Under the pieces are notes generated by a model. It searched no databases. It was not told the origin of the DNA and saw nothing but the letters and a program-made list of their open reading frames with translations. Shown here piece after piece: positions 8,941-20,275 of a stretch of 64,000 nt of DNA. This stretch comes from Ensifer sesbaniae. Its GTDB lineage: Bacteria; Pseudomonadota; Alphaproteobacteria; Rhizobiales; Rhizobiaceae. Every line of letters begins with the position of its first letter. Position 1 is the first letter of the stretch. Location: NCBI RefSeq assembly GCF_013283665.1, contig NZ_JABEKU010000001.1, positions 3,355,137 through 3,419,136 of the forward strand. Reading direction: 5' to 3'. The position numbers and the translations under genes were made by a program.

Positions 8941-9354
8941 CTATGCCATGAGCCGGACGACCATCAGCAACAGTGCAATGATCGACACGAACCAGACGAT
9001 GGAGCGCAATACGGGAACGCCTGCCACGTAGAGGATGATGTAGGCCACCCGTGCCAAAATCCAGGTTAAGGCGCCGATGGCACCGAGGCCGCCGGTCTTC
9101 CCAGTCACCGCCAATGCAAGCGCAAGGGCAACGAAGGCAGGATAGGTTTCCAGCATGTTGCGAAGCGCCCGCAGGAGACGTCCCGCCACGATGCTCTTCG
9201 AAACGCGCTGCTGATCACGAGGTCCGAGCAGGTACTTGACGCCGAGATCGCCGGCGAGGTCGAGCGACAGCCCCTGCACCAGGATGTGGACGATCAGCAG
9301 CACGACGCTCCAGCCGAGCACCCAGATTTCAGTCGACGCTGCCGCGGCTTCCAT
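8941..9354 (-). CDS. MAPEG family membrane protein
   Basis: A protein of 137 residues with four hydrophobic segments. The pattern RLLRALRNMLETYPAFVALAL in the middle is the MAPEG family signature (relatives of microsomal glutathione S-transferase). ATG 9354 is preceded by GAGGGTTG. An in-frame TTG at 9378 lacks a ribosome-binding site. It is the first gene downstream of the sucB terminator and probably starts a five-gene unit that runs into lpdA. Confidence 0.82.
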   Translation of the reverse strand: MEAAAASTEIWVLGWSVVLLIVHILVQGLSLDLAGDLGVKYLLGPRDQQRVSKSIVAGRLLRALRNMLETYPAFVALALALAVTGKTGGLGAIGALTWILARVAYIILYVAGVPVLRSIVWFVSIIALLLMVVRLMA

Positions 9355-9470
9355 CAACCCTCGCAATCTCAGGATCAATCCAGATCGGTATCACGGCCCC
9401 GCCGGGGCAGGTCTCTTCGGCAAAGGCGGCGACGAACCATCATTCGCCGTCTCCGACCGACATGAGGAGA

Positions 9471-9498
9471 GACGCGGGCGCGCAGAGGCGCCCGCGTC
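9471..9498 (-). terminator. Hairpin terminator after sucB
   Basis: An 11-bp perfect stem (9471-9481 with 9488-9498) and a 6-nt loop, 12 bp beyond the sucB stop. The minus-strand tail is pyrimidine-rich (TCTCCTC) rather than a pure T-run, so termination may be partial. Confidence 0.6.
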
Positions 9499-9509
9499 CA
9501 TTGCCAAGA

Positions 9510-10745
9510 TTAGAGATCGAGAACCAGACGCTCCGGATCCTCAAGGCTTTCCTTGACGCGGACGAGGAAGGTCACGGCTTCCTTGCCGTCGACGATGCGG
9601 TGATCGTAGGAGAGCGCGAGGTACATCATCGGGCGAATGACGACCTGGCCGCCGATGGCGACCGGACGGTCCTGGATCTTGTGCATGCCGAGAATGCCCG
9701 ACTGCGGGGCGTTCAGGATCGGCGAAGACATCAGCGAACCATAGACGCCGCCGTTGGAGATCGTGAAGGTGCCGCCCTGCATGTCGGCCATCGACAGCGC
9801 GCCATCACGCGCAGCCTTGCCAAGGCGGCCGATGTCCTTCTCGATTTCGGCGATCGACATCTGGTCGGCATCACGTACGATCGGAACGACAAGACCCTTG
9901 TCCGTGCCGACGGCGACGCCGATGTGGCAGTAGTTCTTGTAGATGATGTCGGTGCCGTCGATCTCGGCGTTGACGGCCGGGATTTCCTTCAGCGCGTGGG
10001 TGACGGCCTTGGTGAAGAAGCCCATGAAGCCGAGCTTCACGCCATGCTTCTTCTCGAAGATGTCCTTGTACTTGTTGCGCAGCGACATGACCGCGCTCAT
10101 GTCCACCTCGTTGTAGGTGGTCAGCATGGCGGCGGTGTTCTGCGCATCCTTGAGGCGGCGTGCGATCGTCTGGCGCAGGCGGGTCATCTTGACGCGCTCT
10201 TCGCGAACGGCGTCTTCGGCCGTTGACGGCGCACGGGCCTGGACCTTGGCCGGCTCTGCGGCGACCGGCGTCGAGATGCCCTTGGCGACGGCGGCAAGCA
10301 CGTCACCCTTCAGCACTTGGCCACGCTTGCCAGAACCGTCGACCTGGTCGGCCGAGAGGTTGTTTTCGGCGAGCAGCTTGGCGGCAGCCGGTGCCGGCGG
10401 CATCGACGAGGCGGCGGGAGCCGCAGCAACGGCCGGGGCAGCAGCAGCCGGTTCGGCCTTCTTCTCAGGCGCGGCAGCCGGGGCTGCTGCTGCTGTGGCA
10501 GCGCCGTCACCGGCGGCGATCTGGCCGAGCAGTGCGCCGAGACCGACGGTCTCGCCGGCCTGCGCGACGATTTCGGAAAGCGTGCCGGCAGCAGGGGCCG
10601 GCACTTCGATCGTCACCTTGTCGGTTTCGAGTTCGAGCAGGGGTTCGTCGGCCTTGATGGCATCGCCGACCTTCTTGAACCAGGTGCCGACGGTCGCTTC
10701 GCTGACGGATTCACCAAGGGTGGGAACGCGGATTTCTGTTGCCAT
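9510..10745 (-). CDS. sucB: Dihydrolipoyllysine succinyltransferase (2-oxoglutarate dehydrogenase E2)
   Basis: A protein of 411 residues. The lipoyl domain (1-75) has the modified Lys43 in ETDKV. An Ala/Pro-rich linker (about 78-115) follows, then the peripheral subunit-binding domain (about 118-155) and the catalytic acetyltransferase-fold domain, with the HxxxDG motif in [12 protein letters not shown] near 383. It forms the core of the 2-oxoglutarate dehydrogenase complex, receiving succinyl from SucA and electrons leaving via LpdA. It starts 56 bp downstream of sucA on the same strand. Confidence 0.97.
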   Translation of the reverse strand: MATEIRVPTLGESVSEATVGTWFKKVGDAIKADEPLLELETDKVTIEVPAPAAGTLSEIVAQAGETVGLGALLGQIAAGDGAATAAAAPAAAPEKKAEPAAAAPAVAAAPAASSMPPAPAAAKLLAENNLSADQVDGSGKRGQVLKGDVLAAVAKGISTPVAAEPAKVQARAPSTAEDAVREERVKMTRLRQTIARRLKDAQNTAAMLTTYNEVDMSAVMSLRNKYKDIFEKKHGVKLGFMGFFTKAVTHALKEIPAVNAEIDGTDIIYKNYCHIGVAVGTDKGLVVPIVRDADQMSIAEIEKDIGRLGKAARDGALSMADMQGGTFTISNGGVYGSLMSSPILNAPQSGILGMHKIQDRPVAIGGQVVIRPMMYLALSYDHRIVDGKEAVTFLVRVKESLEDPERLVLDL

Positions 10746-10801
10746 GATTTTTGTTCCGTTGATCAGATATCTGTTTCTGTTGGCTCAGAGCGAGGGGAGC
10801 A

Positions 10802-13798
10802 TCAGCCCCCCAGCGCGTCCTCGAGGAAAGCGGCAAGCTGCGCCAGGTGCTTCGACATCAGGCCCGTCGCCGGCGAGGCGGCGGCCGGACGGCCGGTGTA
10901 GCGCACGCGCTGATACTTGGCGTCGATATGGGCGAGAACCCATTCGAGATAGGGGTCGATGAACGACCATGCGCCCATGTTCTTCGGCTCTTCCTGGCAC
11001 CAGACCATCTCCGCATTGCGGAAGCGGCTGAGCTCGTTGATGAGCGCCTTGGCCGGGAACGGATAGAGCTGCTCGACGCGCAGCAGGTAGACGTCGTCGA
11101 TGCCGCGCTTTTCGCGCTCTTCCAGCAGGTCGTAGTAGACCTTGCCCGAGCAGAGCACGACGCGACGGATCTTCGAGTCCTTCTGCAGCTTGATCGGACC
11201 ATCCTTGATGACTTCGGCGTCGTCCCACAGCAGGCGGTGGAACGAGCTCTCTCCGGCCATTTCCGACAGGCTGGAGATCGCCCGCTTGTGGCGCAGCAGC
11301 GACTTCGGCGTCATCAGGATCAGCGGCTTGCGGAAATCGCGCTTCACCTGGCGGCGCAGGATGTGGAAGTAGTTCGCCGGCGTCGTGACGTTGGCGACCT
11401 GCATGTTGTCTTCGGCGCAGAGCTGCAGGAAGCGTTCGAGGCGGGCGGAGGAGTGCTCCGGACCCTGGCCCTCATAGCCGTGCGGCAGCAGGCAGACGAG
11501 ACCCGACATGCGCAGCCACTTGCGTTCGCCCGACGAGATGAACTGGTCGAAGACGACCTGTGCACCGTTGGCGAAGTCGCCGAACTGGGCTTCCCAGAGC
11601 GTCAGCGCGTTCGGGCGGGCGAGCGAGTAGCCGTATTCGAAGCCGAGAACCGCCTCTTCGGAGAGCATCGAGTTGATGACTTCGTAGCGGGCCTGTGTCG
11701 GCGACAGGTTCGCGAGCGGAATGTAGCGCTCTTCGGTCTGCTGATCGTAGAGCACCGAATGGCGCTGCGAGAAGGTGCCGCGCTCGCAGTCCTGACCCGA
11801 AAGACGGATCTTGGTGCCTTCGGTGACGAGCGTACCAAAGGCGAGCGCTTCGGCCATTGCCCAGTCGATGCCCTCGCCGGTCTGGATCATGTTGGCGCGG
11901 TTTTCCATGAAGCGCTGGATGGTGCGGTGCGCGTTGAAGCCTGCCGGGATCTCCGAGATCTTGCGGCCGACTTCCTTGAGCTGCTTCATCGGCACCGAGG
12001 TCTTGCCGCGGCGCTGTTCGTCCTGGTTGTCGGCCGAGCGCAGGCCAGACCAGGCGCCATCGAGCCAGTCGGCCTTGTTCGGCTTGTAGGACTGGCCGGC
12101 CTCGAACTCCTGCTCGAGGTGGGCGCGCCAATCGGCCTTCATCTTCTCGACTTCGCCTTCGGAGATCAGGCCTTCGCCGATCAGTCGTTCCGAATAGAGC
12201 TGGACGACCGTCTTGTGGGCGCGAATGACCTTGTACATCTTCGGCTGGGTGAACGCCGGCTCGTCGCCTTCGTTGTGGCCGAAGCGCCGGTAGCAGAACA
12301 TGTCGATGACGACCGGCTTGTGGAACTTCATCCGGAACTCGGTCGCGATCTTGGCCGCATAGACGACGCCTTCCGGATCGTCGCCGTTGACGTGGAAGAT
12401 CGGCGCTTCGATCATCTTGGCGACGTCGGACGGATAGGGCGACGAACGCGAGAAGGCCGGATTGGTGGTGAAGCCGATCTGGTTGTTGATGATGAAGTGA
12501 ACGGTACCGGCAACGCGGTGGCCGCGCAGGCCCGAAAGGCCGAGGATTTCGGCGATCACGCCCTGGCCGGCAAAGGCGGCGTCACCATGCAGCAGAAGCG
12601 GCATGACCTTGGAGCGCTCGCGCAGCGGAATAATGTCGCCCTCGAAGACGGTCGCCATCTGGTCCTGCTTGGCGCGTGCCTTGCCCATGACAACAGGGTT
12701 GACGATTTCGAGGTGCGAGGGGTTCGCCGTCAGCGACAGGTGAACCTTGTTGCCGTCGAACTCGCGGTCGGAGGAAGCGCCGAGGTGGTACTTCACGTCG
12801 CCCGAACCTTCGACGTCGTCAGGCGCGTAGGAGCCGCCCTTGAACTCGTGGAAGATGGCGCGGTGCGGCTTGGCCATGACCTGGGAAAGCACGTTCAGGC
12901 GGCCGCGGTGGGCCATGCCGAGCACGATTTCCTTGAGGCCTTCCTGGCCGCCGCGCTTGATGATCTGCTCGAGCGCCGGGATGACGGACTCGCCGCCATC
13001 GAGACCGAAGCGCTTGGTGCCCTTGTACTTGACGTCGATGAACTGCTCGAAGCCTTCGGCCTCGATCAGCTTCTGCAGGATCGCTTTCTTGCCTTCAGGG
13101 GTGAATTCGACGCCCTTGTCCGGCCCTTCGATGCGTTCCTGGATCCAGGCCTTCTCGTCCGGGTTCGACATGTGCATGAACTCGACGCCGATCGTCGAGC
13201 AATAGGTGCGCTCGAGGATTTCGACCATCTCGCGGATGGTCGCGTATTCGAGGCCGAGCACGTTGTCGATGAAGATCTTGCGGTCGAGATCCTTGTCCTC
13301 GAAGCCGTAGTTCGAGGGCGAAAGCTCGTTGTAATCCTCGACCGGGGCAGCAAGGCCGAGCGGGTCGAGCTTGGCATGCAGGTGGCCGCGGGCGCGATAG
13401 GCGCGGATCATCATGATGGCACGGACGGAGTCGCGCGTCGCCTGATGGATGTCGGCCGCACTGACGGCAACACCGGCGGCAGCGGCGGCTTCCTCAACCT
13501 TCGCCTTGACCTTCTTTTCGATGACCTTTTCGACCGTACCCCAGTCGCCATCGAGCGCGGAGACGAGTTCGCCATTGGCCGGGATCGGCCAGTTGTTCTT
13601 TTTCCAGGAGGCGCCCTTGGCTGCCTTCACGACATCTTCCGGCCGATCGGCGAGCGCCTTGAAGAAGGCCTGCCATTCGGCCGACACGGACGCCGGGTCC
13701 GTTTCATAGCGTGCTTGGAGCTGCTCGATATAGGCGGCATTGGCGCCGTCCAGAAACGAAGTGAGCTGGAATTGCTCGTTGGCCTCTTGCCTTGTCAT
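10802..13798 (-). CDS. sucA: 2-oxoglutarate dehydrogenase E1 component
   Basis: A thiamine-diphosphate enzyme of 998 residues that decarboxylates 2-oxoglutarate and succinylates the lipoyl arm of SucB. The N-terminal helix LTSFLDGANAAYIEQL is the E2-binding tail. The ThDP-binding region is HGDAAFAGQGVIAE...NNQIGFTTNP, and RRFGHNEGDEP belongs to the active-site wall. ATG 13798 (MTRQEANEQF) matches homologues. A long open extension to 13912 is not coding by comparison with family length. An AGGAGG lies 25 bases upstream, separated from the ATG by a hairpin (see the regulatory entry). Confidence 0.97.
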   Translation of the reverse strand: MTRQEANEQFQLTSFLDGANAAYIEQLQARYETDPASVSAEWQAFFKALADRPEDVVKAAKGASWKKNNWPIPANGELVSALDGDWGTVEKVIEKKVKAKVEEAAAAAGVAVSAADIHQATRDSVRAIMMIRAYRARGHLHAKLDPLGLAAPVEDYNELSPSNYGFEDKDLDRKIFIDNVLGLEYATIREMVEILERTYCSTIGVEFMHMSNPDEKAWIQERIEGPDKGVEFTPEGKKAILQKLIEAEGFEQFIDVKYKGTKRFGLDGGESVIPALEQIIKRGGQEGLKEIVLGMAHRGRLNVLSQVMAKPHRAIFHEFKGGSYAPDDVEGSGDVKYHLGASSDREFDGNKVHLSLTANPSHLEIVNPVVMGKARAKQDQMATVFEGDIIPLRERSKVMPLLLHGDAAFAGQGVIAEILGLSGLRGHRVAGTVHFIINNQIGFTTNPAFSRSSPYPSDVAKMIEAPIFHVNGDDPEGVVYAAKIATEFRMKFHKPVVIDMFCYRRFGHNEGDEPAFTQPKMYKVIRAHKTVVQLYSERLIGEGLISEGEVEKMKADWRAHLEQEFEAGQSYKPNKADWLDGAWSGLRSADNQDEQRRGKTSVPMKQLKEVGRKISEIPAGFNAHRTIQRFMENRANMIQTGEGIDWAMAEALAFGTLVTEGTKIRLSGQDCERGTFSQRHSVLYDQQTEERYIPLANLSPTQARYEVINSMLSEEAVLGFEYGYSLARPNALTLWEAQFGDFANGAQVVFDQFISSGERKWLRMSGLVCLLPHGYEGQGPEHSSARLERFLQLCAEDNMQVANVTTPANYFHILRRQVKRDFRKPLILMTPKSLLRHKRAISSLSEMAGESSFHRLLWDDAEVIKDGPIKLQKDSKIRRVVLCSGKVYYDLLEEREKRGIDDVYLLRVEQLYPFPAKALINELSRFRNAEMVWCQEEPKNMGAWSFIDPYLEWVLAHIDAKYQRVRYTGRPAAASPATGLMSKHLAQLAAFLEDALGG

Positions 13799-13806
13799 GG
13801 TCTCAC

Positions 13807-13829
13807 GCGGACGTTTCTGTCCGCCTCCT
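13807..13829 (-). promoter_or_regulatory. Hairpin between Shine-Dalgarno and start codon of sucA
   Basis: Read on the minus strand, AGGAG(G) at 13829-13824 abuts a 6-bp perfect stem GCGGAC/GTCCGC (13824-13819 with 13812-13807) with a 6-nt loop. The start codon lies 8 bases beyond the stem. Folding would bring the ribosome-binding site from about 25 bases to a functional distance, or hide its last base. This is an inference from sequence only. Confidence 0.4.
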
Positions 13830-13997
13830 GACTGAAGTTGGGTTGCCGGGTATCCCGGTCGTTCATGTTCGTTCGGCGCGCAGGCGCCTGCTGTTCCTAC
13901 GGCACCACGCATCGAAAGGACGCGCCGGGATCACCGTGGCACTAAGTTGCCGCGTGTCCTGATCTTCAATCAGCCAAGGAAACTCGCGGCAGGCAGA

Positions 13998-14028
13998 TTG
14001 TCCGGGCCGGATCGGCCGGCCCGGACAA
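13998..14028 (-). terminator. GC-rich hairpin downstream of sucD
   Basis: A 12-bp perfect stem (13998-14009 with 14017-14028) and a 7-nt loop, 11 bp after the sucD stop. There is no T-run on the minus strand, so it may serve as a processing or partial termination point between sucCD and sucAB. Confidence 0.45.
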
Positions 14029-14039
14029 ACGGTTTGAGA

Positions 14040-14942
14040 TCAGCCCTTGAGGACTTCGACCAGCGTCTTGCCGAGGCGGGCCGGCGACGGCGACAAGCGG
14101 ATGCCGGCCTGCTCCATCGCAGCGATCTTGGATTCCGCATCGCCCTTGCCGCCGGAAACGACGGCGCCGGCGTGACCCATGGTGCGGCCCTTCGGCGCGG
14201 TACGGCCCGCGATGAAGCCGGCCATCGGCTTCTTGCGGCCCTTCTTGGCCTCGTCGATGAGGAACTGCGCCGCATCCTCTTCGGCCGAGCCGCCGATTTC
14301 GCCGATCATGATGATCGAGGTCGTGGCCTCGTCGGCCAGGAACATCTCCAGCACGTCGATGAACTCGGTGCCCTTGACCGGGTCGCCGCCGATGCCGACG
14401 GCCGTCGTCTGGCCGAGGCCTTCGTTGGAGGTCTGGAACACGGCTTCATAGGTCAGCGTGCCGGAGCGCGAGACGATGCCGACCGAACCCTTGCGGAAGA
14501 TCGAGCCCGGCATGATGCCGATCTTGCATTCTTCCGGCGTCAGGATACCGGGGCAGTTCGGGCCGAGCAGGCGCGACTTGGAGCGGTCGAGACGAGCCTT
14601 GACGCGCACCATGTCGGCAACCGGGATACCTTCGGTAATGCAGGTGATGAACGGGATTTCCGCATCGATCGCCTCGATGATCGCGTCCGCAGCACCTGCC
14701 GGCGGAACATAGATCACGGATGCGTCCGCACCGGTCTTTTCACGGCCTTCGGCAACCGAGGCGAAGATCGGCAGGGTTTCGCCCTTGGAGCCGGTCCAGG
14801 TTTCGCCGCCCTTCTTCGGGTGAATGCCGCCGACCATCTGCGTGCCGTAATAGGCAAGCGCCTGTTCGGTATGGAAGGTGCCGGTCTTGCCGGTCAGGCC
14901 CTGAACGAGGACCTTGGTGTTCTTATTGACGAGAATCGACAT
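14040..14942 (-). CDS. sucD: Succinyl-CoA synthetase alpha subunit
   Basis: A protein of 300 residues. The N-terminal Rossmann CoA-binding domain contains [12 protein letters not shown] at 15-26, the GPNCPGI segment binds CoA, and the phosphohistidine motif GHAGAVV is near 250. It pairs with SucC to convert succinyl-CoA to succinate with nucleotide triphosphate formation. It starts 17 bp downstream of sucC, as expected for a translationally linked pair. Confidence 0.97.
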   Translation of the reverse strand: MSILVNKNTKVLVQGLTGKTGTFHTEQALAYYGTQMVGGIHPKKGGETWTGSKGETLPIFASVAEGREKTGADASVIYVPPAGAADAIIEAIDAEIPFITCITEGIPVADMVRVKARLDRSKSRLLGPNCPGILTPEECKIGIMPGSIFRKGSVGIVSRSGTLTYEAVFQTSNEGLGQTTAVGIGGDPVKGTEFIDVLEMFLADEATTSIIMIGEIGGSAEEDAAQFLIDEAKKGRKKPMAGFIAGRTAPKGRTMGHAGAVVSGGKGDAESKIAAMEQAGIRLSPSPARLGKTLVEVLKG

Positions 14943-14959
14943 GTGGTCTGGTCCTTCAG

Positions 14960-16153
<1,194 letters not shown>

Positions 16154-16182
16154 GGTGTTTTTCCTGTCTGGAGCATTCCGCA

Positions 16183-16201
16183 GGCAGGTGAAACACCTGC
16201 C
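16183..16201 (-). other. Short intercistronic hairpin mdh-sucC
   Basis: An 8-bp perfect stem around an AAA loop (16183-16190 with 16194-16201), 30 bp before the sucC ATG. There is no T-run. It may stabilise or mark the 5' end of the sucC message after termination or processing downstream of mdh. Confidence 0.4.
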
Positions 16202-16220
16202 CTCACACAAATGCGGCAAA

Positions 16221-16256
16221 AACAAAGAAGTTGAGCGGATCTGGCGTCCGCTCAAC
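16221..16256 (-). terminator. Rho-independent terminator after mdh
   Basis: On the minus strand a 10-bp perfect stem GTTGAGCGGA/TCCGCTCAAC with a 7-nt loop is followed by TTCTTTGTTTTT. It lies immediately after the mdh stop and upstream of sucC, so full mdh-suc transcripts need read-through or a second promoter. Confidence 0.75.
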
Positions 16257-16265
16257 CGGATGCGA

Positions 16266-17306
<1,041 letters not shown>

Positions 17307-17377
17307 TTAAACGGCAAACGGTAAAATATCAATCGATACTTTCGAGTGAAGTAATTTCAATCGGTTAGATCATAAAT

Positions 17378-17397
17378 TTCTTACGTAAACGTAAGAA
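17378..17397. promoter_or_regulatory. Palindromic operator-like site upstream of mdh
   Basis: A perfect 8-bp inverted repeat TTCTTACG/CGTAAGAA spaced by TAAA, 146 bp upstream of the mdh ATG and beyond the 3' end of zapE. A TTGAAA-N16-TATCGA promoter candidate lies between it and mdh on the minus strand. It has no T-tract and so looks like a transcription-factor site rather than a terminator. Confidence 0.5.
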
Positions 17398-17414
17398 TTT
17401 GCGTCACAACTGTG

Positions 17415-18569
17415 TCATGGAACAGCAGTATTGGCGGGGTGCGCGGCGGCATATTCCTCGCTTTGCATCTCGATCAGGCGCGAAACCGTGCGGTCGAATT
17501 CGAAGCCCTCGGTACCCTTCTTCAGGGTCAAAAGGCCCTGCGGTTCGGCCACGGCCGAAGCGAAAAGGCGGGCGCCGTGATCATAGAGCGTGTCCACCAG
17601 GAGGATGAAGCGCTTGGTCTCGTTGCGCATGTGGGGACCCAGATGCGGCACGTGATCGACGAAGATCGTCGTATAGCGTTCGAGGATAGCCAAATAGTCC
17701 GCCGCGCCGAGCGGCTGCTGGCAAAGATCGGCGAAGGTAAAGCGGGCGCTCTTTCCGGAGGCGACCGGCACATGGATCTTGCGACCCTTGCGCGGCACCT
17801 CGGCGGGTCCGGCCAGGGCGTTGCCGGTCTCCTGGATCCAGGCCCGCGCCATCGCGGCATCCGCTTCGGCGTCGAGCGGCGAAAGCCAGACCGGGCTGCC
17901 GTCCGTCTTCGTCAGGCGGTAGTCGGTGTCCGTGTCGAGGGAGATGACCTCGGCATTGGCCTTCAGGAGATCGATGAAGGGCAGGAACAGGCCGCGATTG
18001 AGACCGTCGCGATAGAGATCGTCAGGCGCCACATTCGACGTCGCGACCAGGACGCAGCCCTTCGAGAAGAGCTCGCCGAACAGCCGCCCAAGGATCATCG
18101 CATCGGCGATATCGGTAACCGAGAACTCGTCGAAGCAGAGCAGCCGCGCCTCGCCGAAAAGCTCCGAGGCGACGGGCGGGATTGGATCGGCCTGCTTCGT
18201 CTCGCCGTTCTTGAGCTTCTGGCGGTGCCTGTAGATGCGCTCGTGCACGTCGGCCATGAACTCATGGAAATGCGCCCGACGTTTGCGCTGGATCGGCACG
18301 GTATCGAAGAACAGATCCATCAGCATGGTCTTGCCGCGCCCGACGCCGCCATGGATGTAGAGGCCCTTGACCGGCGCATGGTCCTTCTTGCGTGAGGCGA
18401 ACAGCCAGCCGAGCGCATTGGTCTTGCGCGACGGACGGCTGGCCAGCAGCTCTGCGGAAAGATGGTCGAAACGCCGCGCAATCGTAAACTGTGCGGGGTC
18501 GCGCTTGCGCTCGCCGCTCTCAACGAGAGTTTCGAGCTTGCGGTAGATGCTGTCGTCAGGATTGAGCAC
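17415..18569 (-). CDS. zapE: Cell division protein ZapE (AFG1-like ATPase)
   Basis: A P-loop ATPase of 384 residues. Walker A is [12 protein letters not shown] near 72-83, followed by HFHEFM, and Walker B is [18 protein letters not shown] near 140-157. The family (mitochondrial AFG1/LACE1) acts at the division septum in bacteria and in protein quality control in mitochondria. It starts with GTG at 18569. It is upstream of mdh on the same strand, separated by the 183-bp mdh promoter region. Its own start is 60 bp after the lipoprotein gene and its terminator. Confidence 0.92.
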   Translation of the reverse strand: MLNPDDSIYRKLETLVESGERKRDPAQFTIARRFDHLSAELLASRPSRKTNALGWLFASRKKDHAPVKGLYIHGGVGRGKTMLMDLFFDTVPIQRKRRAHFHEFMADVHERIYRHRQKLKNGETKQADPIPPVASELFGEARLLCFDEFSVTDIADAMILGRLFGELFSKGCVLVATSNVAPDDLYRDGLNRGLFLPFIDLLKANAEVISLDTDTDYRLTKTDGSPVWLSPLDAEADAAMARAWIQETGNALAGPAEVPRKGRKIHVPVASGKSARFTFADLCQQPLGAADYLAILERYTTIFVDHVPHLGPHMRNETKRFILLVDTLYDHGARLFASAVAEPQGLLTLKKGTEGFEFDRTVSRLIEMQSEEYAAAHPANTAVP

Positions 18570-18590
18570 GTCTCACCCGAGATGGGCCGG

Positions 18591-18619
18591 AAAACAAAAG
18601 CCCGGCGCGAGACCGGGCT
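18591..18619 (-). terminator. Terminator of the Omp19-like lipoprotein gene
   Basis: On the minus strand a stem AGCCCGG/CCGGGCT with a 7-nt loop is followed by TTTGTTTT. It lies just after the lipoprotein stop at 18629. Confidence 0.7.
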
Positions 18620-18628
18620 GAAAAAGCG

Positions 18629-19174
18629 TCAGCGGCTGAGGCTGACCGGCTGGCCGCCATTGGTCGAGCCGTCGAAACGGGCATCGGCCGTCTTGTAGAG
18701 ACGGGCGATGGCATTGCCGCTGCGGTCCTTGAGAACCACTTGCTTGCCGGCCACTTCCCAGGACCCCATGGTCGTCAGCTCGCCGGCGCAGCCGCGCGTG
18801 CCGCCGCGCGAGCCGGAGCCGAGATTGGTAAGCGTCAGGAACATGTCGCAGGAGCTGCCGGCGCTCGATACGCGCCAGTTGCCGACCATCGACTCCTTGG
18901 TGACGTCAAGTCCGCCGCCCGCCGTGGCAGCGACCTGCGTGCCAGGCTGCTGAACCGTGCCGGGCGTCATGGTCCCGCTCGTCGGTGCAGCCGGGAATTG
19001 CGAGGTGTTTCCGGTCGGCGCCGGAAGCTGGTTCGACGAAACCGAGGGAACCGGTGCGGCCTGAATGGGAGCGGGTGAAGCATCCTGGGAACTGAAACCG
19101 CCCATCGACGTCCGCTGGCATCCGGTCAGCGCAAGCACAACTGCCAGCCCCGCCGCCGCATGAAAAACCCGCAT
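18629..19174 (-). CDS. Outer-membrane lipoprotein, Omp19-like protease inhibitor (Inh domain)
   Basis: A protein of 181 residues. The signal peptide ends in a lipobox ALTGC (Cys19), so the protein should be lipid-anchored. A Pro/Ala/Thr-rich spacer (about 25-90) is followed by an AprI/Inh beta-barrel domain (about 92-181) with one Cys pair (SCDMF and GCAGEL), ending in GQPVSLSR. The C-terminal domain closely resembles Brucella Omp19 (GELANLASW, KQLVL, RFDGQTTGGQ pattern), a lipoprotein that inhibits host and gut proteases. Here the partner protease is unknown. ATG 19174 gives a proper signal peptide. The upstream open frame to 19459 is rejected. Confidence 0.85.
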   Translation of the reverse strand: MRVFHAAAGLAVVLALTGCQRTSMGGFSSQDASPAPIQAAPVPSVSSNQLPAPTGNTSQFPAAPTSGTMTPGTVQQPGTQVAATAGGGLDVTKESMVGNWRVSSAGSSCDMFLTLTNLGSGSRGGTRGCAGELTTMGSWEVAGKQVVLKDRSGNAIARLYKTADARFDGSTNGGQPVSLSR

Positions 19175-19424
19175 ATCCCTACTCCTGTTCGTGTCCGCGA
19201 ACCATGATGCAACGCGATAATATAGGCCGAAATACAGCAAATCCACCGGCCAAATCAAGGGACGACGATTCCTGCCGATCTGTTGCAGGATTGAAACGTC
19301 TGGCCAAAGTGCAAGCCAGCCCGCGCCACATGGCCTCAACTCGAGGTCGCGAGCGACGATCTGTTGATTTGCGTCCCGCAATCGCGGATTGCTCGACCGG
19401 CACCGCCGGCCAACATGTCGAAAT

Positions 19425-19455
19425 GAAAGCGGCGGGCCCGGGACCCGCCGCTTTC
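19425..19455 (-). terminator. Terminator of the sdhCDAB operon
   Basis: A 12-bp perfect stem GAAAGCGGCGGG/CCCGCCGCTTTC (19425-19436 with 19444-19455), 22 bp after the sdhB stop. On the minus strand it is followed by ATTTC. Confidence 0.65.
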
Positions 19456-19477
19456 GCAATCGAATTCTGCCTGTCGA

Positions 19478-20257
19478 TCAGAGGCGGCGCTCGACCAGCA
19501 TCTTCTTGATTTCGCCGATCGCCTTAGCCGGGTTCAGGCCCTTCGGACAGGCCTGCGCGCAGTTCATGATCGTGTGGCAGCGGTAGAGGCGGAAGGGGTC
19601 CTCGAGATTGTCGAGACGCTCGCCGGTCGCTTCGTCGCGGCTGTCGATCAGCCAGCGATAGGCCTGCAGCAGAACCGCCGGACCGAGGTAACGGTCGCCG
19701 TTCCACCAATAGCTCGGACAGGAGGTCGAGCAGCAGGCGCACAGAATGCACTCGTAGAGGCCATCGAGTTTCAGGCGATCCTCATGGCTCTGCTTCCATT
19801 CCTTGGCCGGCGTCGGCGACACCGTCTTCAGCCACGGCTCGATCGAGCGGTGCTGGGCGTAGAAGTTCGTCAGATCCGGCACCAGGTCCTTGACAACAGG
19901 CATGTGCGGCAGCGGATAGACCTTCACCGCGCCCTTGATCTCGTCCATGCCCTTGGTACAGGCGAGCGTGTTGGTGCCGTCGATGTTCATCGCGCAGGAA
20001 CCGCAGATGCCTTCGCGGCAGGAGCGGCGCAGCGTCAGCGTCGGATCGATCTTGTTCTTGATGTAGAGCAGACCGTCGAGCACCATCGGGCCGCAATCGT
20101 CGATATCGATATAGAAGGTATCGATGCGCGGATTGGCGCCGTCATCCGGGTTCCAGCGATAGATGCGGTATTCGCGAACGTTGGTCGCGCCCTGAGGCTT
20201 CGGCCAGACCTTGCCTTCCGTCATCTGCGAGTTCTTGGGGAGAGCGAGTTCAACCAT
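19478..20257 (-). CDS. sdhB: Succinate dehydrogenase iron-sulfur subunit
   Basis: A protein of 259 residues. The 2Fe-2S ligands are in [15 protein letters not shown] near 85-100 plus a downstream Cys. The 4Fe-4S and 3Fe-4S ligands are in [16 protein letters not shown] and [15 protein letters not shown]. It transfers electrons from SdhA FAD to the quinone site formed by SdhC/SdhD. It is the last gene of the operon, 18 bp after sdhA. Confidence 0.97.
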   Translation of the reverse strand: MVELALPKNSQMTEGKVWPKPQGATNVREYRIYRWNPDDGANPRIDTFYIDIDDCGPMVLDGLLYIKNKIDPTLTLRRSCREGICGSCAMNIDGTNTLACTKGMDEIKGAVKVYPLPHMPVVKDLVPDLTNFYAQHRSIEPWLKTVSPTPAKEWKQSHEDRLKLDGLYECILCACCSTSCPSYWWNGDRYLGPAVLLQAYRWLIDSRDEATGERLDNLEDPFRLYRCHTIMNCAQACPKGLNPAKAIGEIKKMLVERRL

Positions 20258-20275
20258 GTGGCTTATTCCTCAAGA

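Noticed and set aside
10847-13831. Very long rightward open frame (about 990 codons) opposite sucA
   Set aside because: It is the complement of a high-GC gene with biased third positions; it has no recognisable domain, and the opposite strand is unmistakably sucA. The same holds for the long frames opposite sdhA and at 1489-3708.
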